Shown here one piece after another: positions 50,385 through 61,700 of a stretch of DNA of 64,000 bases. Numbering within the stretch: the first letter of the stretch is position 1; every line of letters starts with the position of its first letter. Position numbers and translations under genes: made by a program. The notes beneath the pieces were generated by a model. The model saw only the letters and a program-made list of their open reading frames with translations, did not search any database and was not told where the DNA came from. This stretch comes from Bacteroidota bacterium (GTDB lineage: Bacteria; Bacteroidota; Bacteroidia; Bacteroidales; Bacteroidaceae), in the NCBI GenBank assembly GCA_023426145.1, contig JAFABG010000040.1:372001-436000 (forward strand), written 5' to 3'.

Positions 50385-53300
50385 ATGAATCAGACAAATA
50401 AAGTCTTTTATGCATTGGTGGCCATTTTTCTATCTTGTTCTATAGAAATGACAGGGCAAGTACAGAAAGTAATTTCCGGTACGGTCACTGAAATGTTTGG
50501 AAAAACAGCTGAACCACTTGTTGGGGTGAATGTTAATATTGTGAATAATCAGAACCGTTCATTAGGAGGAGGAATCACAAACCTGAACGGACAATATAAT
50601 GTGAAAGTTCCTGAAGGAGAAAAAGAATTGACGATTGTTTATTCCTACATCGGAATGAAATCAAAACGTATTAAGTATAATGGGCAGTCTTCATTAAACG
50701 TCACTTTAGAGTCGCAATCCCAAGCTGTAGATGAGGTTGTTGTTTCTGCTCGACGTGTTAGTCGAAATGATTTAGGTATATCTGATAAAGAGATGGTATC
50801 CGCTACTCAAAAAGTGGATATGGAGAAATTAATAGCAGCAGCTCCTGTTGTTTCGGTTGAAGAAGCTCTTCAGGGACAACTTGGAGGTGTGGATATCGTT
50901 TTAGGTGGAGATCCAGGAAGTCGTAGTGCTATTAGAATTCGTGGTACAAGTACTTTGAATGCATCTTCTGATCCACTTATAGTCATTGATGGTGTACCTT
51001 ATCCTACTGAGATTAGTGATGATTTTAATTTTAATACAGCTACCGAAGAAGATTTAGGTGCCTTATTAAATATCTCTCCTAATGATATAGCTTCGGTTGA
51101 AGTTTTAAAAGATGCTTCAGCAACTGCGATTTGGGGTACTCAAGGTGCGAATGGTGTACTTGTAATCAAGACTAAACAAGGAACTGTAGGTAAGACGCGG
51201 TTTTCTTTTTCTTCAAAATGGACTTTAAAAGAAGATCCGGGTACGATTCCTATGCTCAATGGTAAGGAATATACTTCTCTTATGCAAGAAGCCATTTGGA
51301 ATTCTGCTAAGTATATAGGCCTAAATAATTCAGGTAATAGATACTTGAATATGTTGTCTGATGCACCAGCTATTGGTGATAATCCAGATTGGAGATATTA
51401 TGATGAATATAATCAGAACACAAATTGGTTGGATTATGTACGCCAGACAGCGCTAGTTTCAGATAATAGTTTCTCGATGAACGGTGGAGGTGAGAAAGCA
51501 ACTTATCGTTTTTCATTGGGCTATTTGAGTGATGTAGGAACGACTATTGGAACGTCGATGGATCGTTTGAATACATCGATGGTTATTAATTATCAATTCT
51601 CGAATAAATTAAGATTTGGTGCAGACTTTTCTTATTCACAGACTAATACTGACGCTAATTGGACCAATACAATTCGTGGAGAAGCTCTAAACAAGATGCC
51701 CAATAAATCACCTTTTACTGTAGATGATCTTACGGGTGGGTTGACTAATGAATATTTCACTTATCATGATCCGAATTATGAAGGAGCCTTTAGTGTGAAA
51801 AGTAATTATAAAGATGGGGCACATTATAATCCTGTCGCTATGGTTCATGAGGCGCTTAACAGAACTACACAGCGTGAGGGTAAGATAACGTTCCGTGCAG
51901 ACTATGAAATAATGCCAGGATTTTCTTATAAAGGATGGGCTTCCATTAATATGCGTGCTATTAAAACCCGGCGTTTTTTGCCACAAGTTGTGACTGGGGT
52001 CGAACAAGTCAATCAATATGCTAATCAAAGTGCAGATGGTTATTCTGATCAGTTGGCTTTACAAACAGAGAATAAACTTATGTATATCAAGAATTGGAAC
52101 AATAAACACAATCTTATAGCTAATGTACTTGTTCGTACAGGTCAGTATATTAACTCGGGCTATAGCAGTGTGGTTTATGGTAATGCTTCCTCAGATCTTT
52201 CTGACCCTGTAGTAGGAACTACCATTAGTGGTATGAATTCCGATGAGTCTGAGACTCGTAATGTATCTTTTGTAGGCCTTTTGAACTATACCTTGTTCGA
52301 CCGATATGTTGTTCATGGATCTTTGAATGCTGAAGGAAATTCAGCAATGGGACGGAATGAACGAATGGGTTATTTCCCTGCTGTCGGAATTGCATGGAAC
52401 CTTCAAAATGAACCATTTATGAGAAAGATTAGAGATAAATGGCTTGATGAAGCTAAATTCCGATATAGTGTAGGGCAGAGTGGACGTGCACCTGGTGGCG
52501 CTTCTGTTTATTTAGGTGCTTATGTGAAAGGAACAGACTATATGAATATGTCGTCAACAAAACAAGATCGTATGCAGTTGGATAACTTAAAATGGGAGAC
52601 TTCTACTGAATACAACTACGGAGCTGATGTTACTTTATTTAAAGGACGTTTAAGATTAACCTTTGATTATTATTATAAAACAATAAAAGACTTACTGCAA
52701 CGGAATTATCAGTTGCCTTCTACTACTAGTTTTGGGCAAGTGGCTTATTTCAACTCTGGTAAGATGGAAAACAAAGGTTGGGAGTTCCGTACTGATGTCG
52801 TCATGTTTGAAAACAAAGACTGGCGTATTAATGGCTATGTAAACTTTAGCAGAAATGAGAATAAAATAACTGAGCTTCCGGGTAATATGATTCAGGAAAA
52901 TTATGCACCCAAAAACGGTGCCTATGCTGCTAGAGCTGAGGTGGGGCGTCCGATCGGTTCATTCTATGGTTATCGCTATGCGGGAGTTTATCAGAATACT
53001 GAATCTACTTATGCTCGAGATGCTGAAGGAAATGTGATGAATGATGCGAATGGGTCGCCCATTGTGATGAAGAATCTTAATGCTACTTGCCAACCGGGTG
53101 ATGCGAAATATGAAGATATTAATCATGATGGCGTAATCAATCAATATGATATTGTTTATTTGGGAAATGCTAATCCAACCTTAACGGGTGGTGCAGGATT
53201 GACGATAAAATACAAACAGTTTTCAATTAATACGTTTTTTCATGGCCGATTTGGACAATCAGTTGTCAACACAGCTAGAATGAATAATGAATCAATGTTT

Positions 53301-53669
53301 AGTACAAACAATCAAAGTACGGCAGTGTTGAGAAGATGGAAAAATGAAGGTGATGATACTGACATACCGCGTGCATTGTACGGAGAAGGGTACAACTTTC
53401 TTGGTTCTGACCGCTTTGTTGAAGATACATCCTATCTTCGTTTGAAACAGCTTACATTTAATTATGCTTTCTCTAAAAGAGTTTGTAATAGACTCGGTAT
53501 TGGATCTCTAACGTGTTTTGTTACTGGTTATAACTTGTTTACATGGTCTTCATATACAGGGCAGGATCCAGAAGTCAATTTGCCTTCAAGACCAACAGAT
53601 CTGGCTACTGATGGTGCTACAACTCCAGTGTCAAAACGATATACTTTTGGTATAAACTTAAGTTTCTAA
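50385..53669 (+). CDS. SusC-like TonB-dependent transporter
   Basis: A 1094-residue outer-membrane importer with signal peptide (to about MTGQ, 25), CarboxypepD_reg-like domain (VISGTVTEMFGKTAEPLVGVNV, with a short insertion), a DEVVVSARRVSR segment in place of the usual VVVGYG, plug signatures IRIRGTSTLNASSDPLIVIDGVP and VLKDASATAIWGTQGANGVLVIKTK, and a barrel ending FGINLSF. The plug has an insertion (EISDDFNFNTATEEDLGALL) before SPNDIASVEVL. It is partnered with the SusD 12 bp downstream. Flanking FAS1 lipoproteins in the same operon probably contribute to the surface complex. Confidence 0.95.
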   Translation: MNQTNKVFYALVAIFLSCSIEMTGQVQKVISGTVTEMFGKTAEPLVGVNVNIVNNQNRSLGGGITNLNGQYNVKVPEGEKELTIVYSYIGMKSKRIKYNGQSSLNVTLESQSQAVDEVVVSARRVSRNDLGISDKEMVSATQKVDMEKLIAAAPVVSVEEALQGQLGGVDIVLGGDPGSRSAIRIRGTSTLNASSDPLIVIDGVPYPTEISDDFNFNTATEEDLGALLNISPNDIASVEVLKDASATAIWGTQGANGVLVIKTKQGTVGKTRFSFSSKWTLKEDPGTIPMLNGKEYTSLMQEAIWNSAKYIGLNNSGNRYLNMLSDAPAIGDNPDWRYYDEYNQNTNWLDYVRQTALVSDNSFSMNGGGEKATYRFSLGYLSDVGTTIGTSMDRLNTSMVINYQFSNKLRFGADFSYSQTNTDANWTNTIRGEALNKMPNKSPFTVDDLTGGLTNEYFTYHDPNYEGAFSVKSNYKDGAHYNPVAMVHEALNRTTQREGKITFRADYEIMPGFSYKGWASINMRAIKTRRFLPQVVTGVEQVNQYANQSADGYSDQLALQTENKLMYIKNWNNKHNLIANVLVRTGQYINSGYSSVVYGNASSDLSDPVVGTTISGMNSDESETRNVSFVGLLNYTLFDRYVVHGSLNAEGNSAMGRNERMGYFPAVGIAWNLQNEPFMRKIRDKWLDEAKFRYSVGQSGRAPGGASVYLGAYVKGTDYMNMSSTKQDRMQLDNLKWETSTEYNYGADVTLFKGRLRLTFDYYYKTIKDLLQRNYQLPSTTSFGQVAYFNSGKMENKGWEFRTDVVMFENKDWRINGYVNFSRNENKITELPGNMIQENYAPKNGAYAARAEVGRPIGSFYGYRYAGVYQNTESTYARDAEGNVMNDANGSPIVMKNLNATCQPGDAKYEDINHDGVINQYDIVYLGNANPTLTGGAGLTIKYKQFSINTFFHGRFGQSVVNTARMNNESMFSTNNQSTAVLRRWKNEGDDTDIPRALYGEGYNFLGSDRFVEDTSYLRLKQLTFNYAFSKRVCNRLGIGSLTCFVTGYNLFTWSSYTGQDPEVNLPSRPTDLATDGATTPVSKRYTFGINLSF

Positions 53670-53681
53670 TACGTAAACAAC

Positions 53682-55268
53682 ATGAAGAAATTATTAATAT
53701 ACTTAACAATTGCAGGAGCAGCTTTATTGAATACAGGTTGCAATGATTGGCTTGATGTCTTGCCTAAAAATGAACAAGTATCTCCTGAGTATTGGCAAAC
53801 AAAGGAACAAGTAGAAGAAGTGCTTGCACAAGGGTATCATTCAATGCGTTTGGCTGTACCCTCCTTAATCTATTGGGGAGAACTTCGCGGGGGATCAATT
53901 TATGCTTATTCAGGAAGTTCAAAACAAGAATTACAGAATTTCCAGTTAACATCTTCATCAAGTGAATGTAAATGGGGAACGTTCTACTCCATATTGAATG
54001 TGGCAAATTCAATTATCAAATTTGCACCCGAAGTAAAGGAGAAAGATGGGACCTATCATGAGGCTGTGATGAACTCCAATATGGCTGAAGCCTATTTTAT
54101 GCGTGCTTGGACTTATTTTACACTTGTCCGAAATTTCAAGGAAGTGCCTTTGATACTCGAACCTTATATGACAGATGATTATCCAGTAGATGTGCCTAAG
54201 CAATCTGAGGAAGCAATTATCACTCAAATAAAAAAAGATATTGAGACGGCCTTGGCTACTGGAGCTGCCAAAGAAATGTATGAGGATGATAGTTGGACGG
54301 GGATGAGTAAGGGCCGTGTCACTGTATGGGCCTTATATGCTCTGATGGCTGATGTGAGCTTGTGGAGTGAAGACTATGATGAGTGTATAAAATATACTGA
54401 TTTGTTGATCAACTCAAATTCAACATTCCGCCCAGCTTTTGTAGAAGATCCTGAACAATGGTATAGTATTTTCTATCCGGGTAATAGTAATGGTTCAATC
54501 TTTGAACTTAACTTTGATCAGTCTCATAATCAATCAGCTGATGATGACGCTACAAAGAATATGTACCCTTCGCCTTCTAACATTTATCCTTGGTCTCAGT
54601 CTATAACGGCTTCGTTGCAATTTACAGATGCAATGTGTAAAAGGTTGTATGATGAAACGGTTGATCCTTTAGTGACCTCTAATACTGTTCGTGGTTATGG
54701 AGCTACGTTTGTTTTATCCATGGGAACCAATCCTCAAAATTCAAATACTGAGGGATATCTACCATTTAAATTTAGAATTGGTGGTAAAGAAGGCTTATCG
54801 ACCGTTCGTTCTTATAAAGATGCAAATTGGATTCTTTATCGAATGGCTGACGTCTTGTTAATGAAAGCCGAAGCGTTGATTTGGAAAGGTAGCGAACAAA
54901 ACTTTGCACAAGCTTTAGAGCTGATAAATAGAGTACGTACGCGTGCTAGAGTTCCCATCTTGAATGTGGAAACCAATGCTGTGACACAAGATAAGATGCT
55001 AGAGTACTTATTGCAAGAACGCGATTTGGAATTTGCAGCTGAAGGAAAGCGCTGGTATGATCTTCTACGATTTGGTAAGTCTCAAGATTATAAATATAAA
55101 GATCAGTTTATAAACTTGATTGTGGAAAACAACACTACTGTGAGTGCGAGTTGGATTCGTTCAGTGCTTAAGAATTCTGATGCTTGGTATTTACCTATAA
55201 ATCAGGATGAGATTGATCGTAACCCAGCTTTAAAACAGAATCCGTATTATGATGTAACTGTTAATTGA
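53682..55268 (+). CDS. SusD-like glycan-binding lipoprotein
   Basis: A 528-residue SusD of normal size with lipobox Cys20 (LLNTGCNDWLDVLPKNE). Typical segments are SPEYWQTKEQVEEVLAQGYHSMR, EAYFMRAWTYFTLVRNFKEVPLI, the C-terminal ALELINRVRTRARVP and LEYLLQERDLEFAAEGKRWYDLLRFGK. It caps the SusC encoded upstream and provides the primary glycan-binding site. The next gene, a FAS1 lipoprotein, starts 9 bp after its stop codon. Confidence 0.95.
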   Translation: MKKLLIYLTIAGAALLNTGCNDWLDVLPKNEQVSPEYWQTKEQVEEVLAQGYHSMRLAVPSLIYWGELRGGSIYAYSGSSKQELQNFQLTSSSSECKWGTFYSILNVANSIIKFAPEVKEKDGTYHEAVMNSNMAEAYFMRAWTYFTLVRNFKEVPLILEPYMTDDYPVDVPKQSEEAIITQIKKDIETALATGAAKEMYEDDSWTGMSKGRVTVWALYALMADVSLWSEDYDECIKYTDLLINSNSTFRPAFVEDPEQWYSIFYPGNSNGSIFELNFDQSHNQSADDDATKNMYPSPSNIYPWSQSITASLQFTDAMCKRLYDETVDPLVTSNTVRGYGATFVLSMGTNPQNSNTEGYLPFKFRIGGKEGLSTVRSYKDANWILYRMADVLLMKAEALIWKGSEQNFAQALELINRVRTRARVPILNVETNAVTQDKMLEYLLQERDLEFAAEGKRWYDLLRFGKSQDYKYKDQFINLIVENNTTVSASWIRSVLKNSDAWYLPINQDEIDRNPALKQNPYYDVTVN

Positions 55269-55277
55269 TATACTACT

Positions 55278-57023
55278 ATGAAGAATATTGTACTATTTTG
55301 CTTATTCATTTTGTGCATCACCAGCTATTCCTGTGATGATCCTTATAAGGATACATTATTTAAGGTATATGATGTACAGCCTGCTGCTACATATCTCCAA
55401 AGCCGTTCGGATGAGTTCTCAGAATGGGTGAAGGTCTTGAAATATGGTGATTTGTTTAATGCAATAAATCGCGCAGATGATTCTTTCACTGTGCTAGCGC
55501 CAACTAATGACGCTGTGCGTCGTTTTTTAGAAAAAAAAGGAGTTAAATCTATTGAAGAGTTGGGCTATGAGTATGCTCGTACATTGGCTAAGTATCATGT
55601 TATCAATGATTCTATTGATAAAGAAGACTTCGTGAAAAATGGAGAGCTACCTGGTAGAACACTTTCTGGTGATATGCTAAATGTTAGTTTTGGTAACGAA
55701 GGCGGTGATAAATCTGTCTATATTAATGATGAAGCACATGTGAGTGAACTAGCTATTCGTGCAGCTAATGGACGAGTATATGTACTAGATGATGTATTAA
55801 GTCCGGCTATTGAAACGATTTATGAGCGTCTGGCAGAGAAAGGAAATTATTCTATTTTTTGTGAAGCGCTTGAAAAAACCACATGGAAAGATTCTCTTAA
55901 TACCGTTAACTCTGTTCTTGAGGGGCCGTTGGGGATGAAAGTTGAACTGAGGAAATATTTTACTATTTTCCCTGTGTCCGATGCTGTTTTTGCTAAAGAG
56001 GGAATCTCCAGTTTTGAGGGTTTAACAGCTAAAGTTGGAGCTTTAACAAATGATTATGAACTTCCAAATAATGAATTGAATCGTTTTATCGCTTATCACA
56101 TTATTGATGGAGAACATACACTTTCTTCTTTACAAAGATTCCCAAAACCGTTTGATAGAGAAACGTGGGATTACAAGAAAATGTTGAATACTAGGGCTGT
56201 GAATGATCTGATTTTGGTTTCAGAAAACGGTTTAAACGATGGAGTTCAATTTATTGAAAGCGAATCTGACGAAGTTGTTAAAAATGGATATATCCAGCCA
56301 ATTGATGGACTTTTACCTGTAAAAACAGATTTTGAACCTATACCAGTTATTTTCGACTTCTGTGACTATCCAGAGATTGCTTCTTATATTGCTTCAAAGG
56401 GGAAAGGGCAGTTGTATCAGCAGGTTTCACGTGCTGATGAAGATACGTATACTGCACTAACCAAATTTATCGGTAGACAAGAAATCGTTCCTCAAGTATC
56501 CAGTTATCAACTCCAAATGGGGCCCTCAGGCACACTTGCTACGGATTGGGGGGATTTAGCTTATTGTACGAAAGGAGCTGAAACTTCTGGTGGTTGGACG
56601 AAATTGATGAATAATGACGCGTTAGTCGTTAACATTGGACTGAATGGAGTTTTAGACCTAACCATTCCTCCTATCTTGGCAGGTAAATATCGAATTATTC
56701 TCTACTACGCTTATGATCCATCTATGAAATTCATGGGAGAAAGGAGCGAAGGAAGTGGTGCTGGACTAACTAATTTCAGGCTAGATGGCAAACGTCTCGA
56801 GGGGGGCGACAATAAACGTATATATGATGGAAGGACTGGAGATGCGCAAGATTGTTTTAATACTACTTTGACTTCTAATCTGAGTGGAGTGGAAACACCT
56901 TTTGAATTTAGTACTACTACTTCACATGCACTGAATATCGTGGTCATTGATGGTGCGGCTAGTACACATAAAAAGTTTCGAATGTATTTTGATTATCTAT
57001 TATTTGAACCTATAAAAGAATAA
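55278..57023 (+). CDS. FAS1 domain lipoprotein with a C-terminal beta-sandwich
   Basis: A 581-residue lipoprotein (Cys19, TSYSCDDPYKD). Two FAS1-like domains: about 25-178 (VLKYGDLFNAINRADDSFTVLAPTNDAVRRFL, LAKYHVIND, VYVLDDVLSP) and about 180-345 (ETIYERLAEKGNYSIFCEAL, YFTIFPVSDAVFA, NRFIAYHIIDGEHTL). A C-terminal domain of about 200 residues is strand-rich (LDLTIPPILAGKYRIILYYAYD, NFRLDGKRLEGG, HKKFRMYFDYLLFEP) and looks like a galactose-binding or CBM6-type sandwich. Surface glycan capture for the SusCD pairs on both sides is the likely role (inference). It is 9 bp after susD and 5 bp before the next gene. Confidence 0.85.
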   Translation: MKNIVLFCLFILCITSYSCDDPYKDTLFKVYDVQPAATYLQSRSDEFSEWVKVLKYGDLFNAINRADDSFTVLAPTNDAVRRFLEKKGVKSIEELGYEYARTLAKYHVINDSIDKEDFVKNGELPGRTLSGDMLNVSFGNEGGDKSVYINDEAHVSELAIRAANGRVYVLDDVLSPAIETIYERLAEKGNYSIFCEALEKTTWKDSLNTVNSVLEGPLGMKVELRKYFTIFPVSDAVFAKEGISSFEGLTAKVGALTNDYELPNNELNRFIAYHIIDGEHTLSSLQRFPKPFDRETWDYKKMLNTRAVNDLILVSENGLNDGVQFIESESDEVVKNGYIQPIDGLLPVKTDFEPIPVIFDFCDYPEIASYIASKGKGQLYQQVSRADEDTYTALTKFIGRQEIVPQVSSYQLQMGPSGTLATDWGDLAYCTKGAETSGGWTKLMNNDALVVNIGLNGVLDLTIPPILAGKYRIILYYAYDPSMKFMGERSEGSGAGLTNFRLDGKRLEGGDNKRIYDGRTGDAQDCFNTTLTSNLSGVETPFEFSTTTSHALNIVVIDGAASTHKKFRMYFDYLLFEPIKE

Positions 57024-57028
57024 TAATC

Positions 57029-58765
57029 ATGAAAAAAATTAGATATATTATTGTATCTGCATTGGTTGCCATAGGTTTCTCTGCCTGTAGTGAGACTTGG
57101 GACTCACATTATTCCAAGTGGGAAACAGTGATTGATAATACTGAGATTGTAGCTGTAGATGAATCAGCAGCAGATTATTTGAAAACTGCTCCGGAATACA
57201 GTCAGATGTACGAGCTCTTCGATAAAACAGGTGTTGTTGAAACCTGGAAACAGAAAGGGTTGATGTATACTATTATGGTAGTGAATAATGAAATTGCTAA
57301 TATCGCTAGTCGTTCAACCACATCGAGTGAAGAAGACCAATCGGCATCAGAGGATTTGTTTAAAGCAGAAGCGCATATTATGGATGCACTTATCTCACCC
57401 AGTAATTTGGAAGACGGTCAGCGGCTACTCATGTGGAATGGTAAGTATGTAACTGTAAGAGAATTCACAGAGCCATTAGATGGAAATGAACCAGGTATCT
57501 ACTTTAATGGATCGAAGGTGAAAAAAGTAATTAAGACTAAGAATGCTTATATTTATGATCTAGAGAGTTATATAAATACTCCTAAATCATTAATGGAGTA
57601 TTTGAAGGAACTCCCAGACGATAAATATTCAATTTTCAAGCAGATGGTATTAAGTCGTACAGAGAAAATGTTTGATAAGGCGGCAAGTACTCCGATAGGT
57701 ATTGACAAAACTGGAAATACGATTTACGATTCTGTATTTACTGAAAAAAGCAATTATTTCTCAGATAAGCAATTGGATCTTTATTCTGAAAATATAACTG
57801 CAACATTATTAATACCTTCTAATGATTTGGTTGAAAGTGCACTGAATGATGCTAAAGCACGTCTGGAATCTTGGAACATGGAACGTGAAGATTCAATTTT
57901 GAACAATTGGATTTTCCAAACAGCATTCTTTAATAAGAAATATGTAAAGCAAGACTTTATTTATAATGAAAGCGATCCAAATTCGACACAGGATTTCTAC
58001 TCTGTCTTTGATCAACAATGGAGAACGACTGTCAATCAAGTCGATCTGGACCATCCGGTTGAACTTAGTAATGGAATCGCATATAAGATTACTTCTTTAA
58101 AAATTCCAACTAATAAAATCCTGATTTGGCGTATTAAGGAACGTTTTGAAACATTCGATCAATTGACTGATGAGGATAAGCAACATTATTATCCGGGTTA
58201 TAATTACATCAGTACGTATTTAAAAGATATCGGAGAGAATGTACAAATGAACCGTGTGAAGCAATACGTTGGTGCCAATCAACCTCAACCATGGCTACCG
58301 GCAATTTATTGTAGATCTATGATGTTGTGGGTTGTTGATTCTGATCAACCGGGTATCTTTAAGTTTAAATGCTACCGTTTGGCTGAAGATAAAAATTCAA
58401 CTACTGGCTATACTGCAATACCTTATAAAATACCTGCTGGGTCCTACAATTTTTACATGGGCTTTTTAGGCTCACGTTCGCAAGTGAATGCAACGTTCTA
58501 TCTCAATGGGAAAATAATTCCTAAATGTGAAGCAGGTCCGATACCTTCGTCTACAATGAAAGGTTCTAATCACGACCGTGGCGGTGGTGGTTATAATGAA
58601 CTTTACAGAGATAGTCGATATGATCGTGATGGCTCAACAGACCTTGGTGTCGTTACATTCGACCAGACTGAGGAATTAGAAGTTACCATTGAATTTACTA
58701 AAGGAGCACAAAGTACGATGGAACCTACTACATGGTGTTTCCGTCCTACCGCAGATTTGTATTAA
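57029..58765 (+). CDS. DUF5108/FAS1-like lipoprotein
   Basis: A 578-residue lipoprotein (Cys20, GFSACSETWDSHY). The N-terminal part (about 45-190) resembles a degenerate FAS1 domain (YSQMYELFDKTGVVETWKQKGLMYTIMVVNNEIANI), matching Bacteroides proteins annotated DUF5108. A second FAS1-like stretch runs to about 375. The C-terminal 140 residues form a sandwich with a strand order like that of the preceding protein (IPAGSYNFYMGFLGSRSQVNATFYLNGK, LEVTIEFTKG). It probably works with the divergent SusC whose gene starts 16 bp downstream. A frame open 94 bases inside its 3' end is only the extension of that susC gene. Confidence 0.8.
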   Translation: MKKIRYIIVSALVAIGFSACSETWDSHYSKWETVIDNTEIVAVDESAADYLKTAPEYSQMYELFDKTGVVETWKQKGLMYTIMVVNNEIANIASRSTTSSEEDQSASEDLFKAEAHIMDALISPSNLEDGQRLLMWNGKYVTVREFTEPLDGNEPGIYFNGSKVKKVIKTKNAYIYDLESYINTPKSLMEYLKELPDDKYSIFKQMVLSRTEKMFDKAASTPIGIDKTGNTIYDSVFTEKSNYFSDKQLDLYSENITATLLIPSNDLVESALNDAKARLESWNMEREDSILNNWIFQTAFFNKKYVKQDFIYNESDPNSTQDFYSVFDQQWRTTVNQVDLDHPVELSNGIAYKITSLKIPTNKILIWRIKERFETFDQLTDEDKQHYYPGYNYISTYLKDIGENVQMNRVKQYVGANQPQPWLPAIYCRSMMLWVVDSDQPGIFKFKCYRLAEDKNSTTGYTAIPYKIPAGSYNFYMGFLGSRSQVNATFYLNGKIIPKCEAGPIPSSTMKGSNHDRGGGGYNELYRDSRYDRDGSTDLGVVTFDQTEELEVTIEFTKGAQSTMEPTTWCFRPTADLY

Positions 58766-58781
58766 CCTTGATAAACAGGAT

Positions 58782-61700
58782 ATGAAAAAGATAAATAAAA
58801 TACTTAGTATTTCTGCTTTGCTGGTCTGCGGAGTTGCTAATACATGGGGACAGGAAGGCCATAAACTAACCGGTAAGATTCTTTCAGCTACAAATCATCC
58901 GGTTCAAGGCGCTATTGTCACTGTTATGGATACGATGAATGTGACTACATCCAAAGATGGTACATTTAAGTTTAACGTTAAAGATCTTTCTAGAGCTAAA
59001 GAGATTTCGGTATGGGCACCAGGGTATTTCTCGGTAAAACAGCTAGTAAAGGGACGTACTGAACTGGTGATTTCGCTAGTTCCTGAAAATCAGTATAAAT
59101 ATAATCAAACAATGGTTCTTCCTTTCCGTAGAGAAGGGGAAATGCGTCTAGAGGATTATACGACTGCTACCAACATCAATAAAAAAGATTTTATGCTGGG
59201 TACAACTAAGGTTGGTCGTGCTTTAAGTGGTCAAGTGGCAGGATTGCAGATGAAGCAAAGTAGTGGTATGCCTGGTGAAGGTAGTTATTATAATTTGCGA
59301 GGTATTCGTACATTGACGGGGGATAATGCCCCATTAATCGTAATTAACGGGGTGCCTCACATGCCCGATAAAACTCCTTCAGCGCTGATCGGAGGTTTTA
59401 CTCGCGACATTTTTCAGTTCTATCATTTACAGGATTTGCAGAACATAACTGTACTTAAAGGGGCTGAGGCAGCTATGTATGGTTCAATGGGTTCTAATGG
59501 CGTTATTCTAATTGAAACCGACGGTACTGCATCTAACGATGTGGAAACTAGGGTGAGCTATTATGGATCGTATGGAGTGAATTGGAATAATAAACGAATG
59601 CCGCTTATGGGGCTTGAGGATTATAAACAGTATTTAGCAGATATGGGTATGACTATATCAAAAGATCCTCAGACTTTTTATTCTAATTTCCCATTTATGC
59701 AGAATCCTAACGATCCACGGTATAGTTACCTTTACAATAACAATACAGATTGGCAAGATCTTATTTATAAGAGTAGTGCTTCAACCGATCATCTGTTTAG
59801 AGTGGAGGGCGGTGATAATATCGCAAAGTATGATCTCTCTTTGGGCTATTATCGTGAAAATGGTCTTATGGATAACACCAGTATGGAACGTTTTCATACG
59901 TTGTTGAATGCCAATGTGTTGGTTAGTAAGAAGGTAAACATATTTGCTACTGTTGGTTTAGCTTACCTCACCGGCCATTATCAGTTGCAAGGTATGGATG
60001 CTACCACTAATCCGATTTTGGCGGCTTATGCAAGATCTCCTTTTTTAAGCCCTTATGAAAAAGATCGCGATGGGAATACCCTGAAATCTTATTCTTCACA
60101 TTATTACGGACGTAGTAGGAATCGGGATTATAGCGTAAGTAATCCTTTGGCTATAGTCAATATGCTTGATTCTAGAAATCGGCAGTACGACTTAAATATG
60201 AAAGCAGGGGTGATTTACAATCCTTTTCGTGAACTCACTCTCACTGGAACCGTAGGGTTGTATTACAATTATGACAATGAACACTTGTTTATTCCCGGTG
60301 AAAGTGAAGCGACTATCGTTCCGTTAAATGATAAGTATGGTCTAAGAAATAATGCAGTTAGTGATGGAGTAGCACAAACAACTAATTTCTTTACTAATTT
60401 AAACGCTGCGTATAAGAAAACATATAACTATGTGCATAAGTTTAATGCTATTTTGGGCTGGCAGTTGATGACCACTAAGAATGAATATGATGCGGGAGAA
60501 GGTCGTAATACAGGTAATGACTTTTACCAAACGTTGAGTAGCACTACTGATGGAAGACGTTTTCTCGGTTATATTAACAGTTGGAACTGGACCAATTTTT
60601 ATGGTCATGCAGATTATACCTACAATGACATGGTGCAGGCTTCAGTGAATGTAGCTGTGGATGCTGCTTCTTCTACCGGAACAGATGTTTCTCGATTCAA
60701 TACTTATCCATCTGTAGGAGTGACTCTGCTTGGTAAAGGTTGGAATCCATTGTTGGAGGCATCGTGGCTTAACACTCTTAATCTTCGATTGGAGTATGGC
60801 CTTACGGGTAACTCACGTTTTTCTTCTCAAATGGGAGGATACTATTATTCAACGCTTCCTTACATGCAATTATCTACGATTGTTCGTTCAAATATTCCTA
60901 ACGTATCGTTGAAACCTGAAAAGAATGCTTCATTAAATGTTGGACTCGACTGGTCTATTTTGAATAATCGTTTTAATGTGTCTTTCAATTATTACAACAA
61001 CCAGATTAGCGATATGATTTCTGCTATGCCGCTGTCGTCTGTCTATGGTTCAATTCCATATTATGCGAATGTAGGAAAATTGGAGAATAAGGGCATTGAA
61101 TTATCTATGCAAGCATCATTAATTCGTACGCGTCAGTTTGAGTGGATTGTTGGAGGAAACATTGCTCGTTCTAGAGATAAGATCAAGTCTCTTGGTGGTG
61201 AAGAACAACTTGTGCTTAATTATGATAATGGGGTACAATTGGTAAACAGGGTTGGAGAAGCTCCTTATGAATTCTATGGATATCAGGCTGATGGAGTGTT
61301 TTATACTCAAGCTGAGGCTGATGCTGCTAACCTCACTAATCGTACTGGACGCAGTTATAATGCTGGAGATATTCGTTTTATTGATCAAAATGGCGATCAT
61401 CGTATAGATGATAAAGATCGTGTGCTTTTGGGCAATGCTTCTCCTTCTTATTTTGGTGGTTTCTATACGAATGTAAAATATAAAGGGTTTTCACTTTCAG
61501 CTGATTTCTCTTTTTCAAAGGGAAATATGGCTTATAATGCTGTCAGACAGCAGTTGGAAGCAGTCTCAACTACAAATAATCAGAGTATAGCTGCTGTAAA
61601 TCGTTGGACGGTTGAAGGACAAAAAACGGATATGCCTAAGGCTACTTGGAAAGATCCTGTTGGTAATAGTTATTTCTCTTCTCGTTGGATGGAAGATGCT

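Noticed and set aside
58689..58781. N-terminal extension of the divergent SusC overlapping the DUF5108-type gene
   Set aside because: The extension hides the signal peptide; the ATG at 58782 starts a normal one after the upstream stop.
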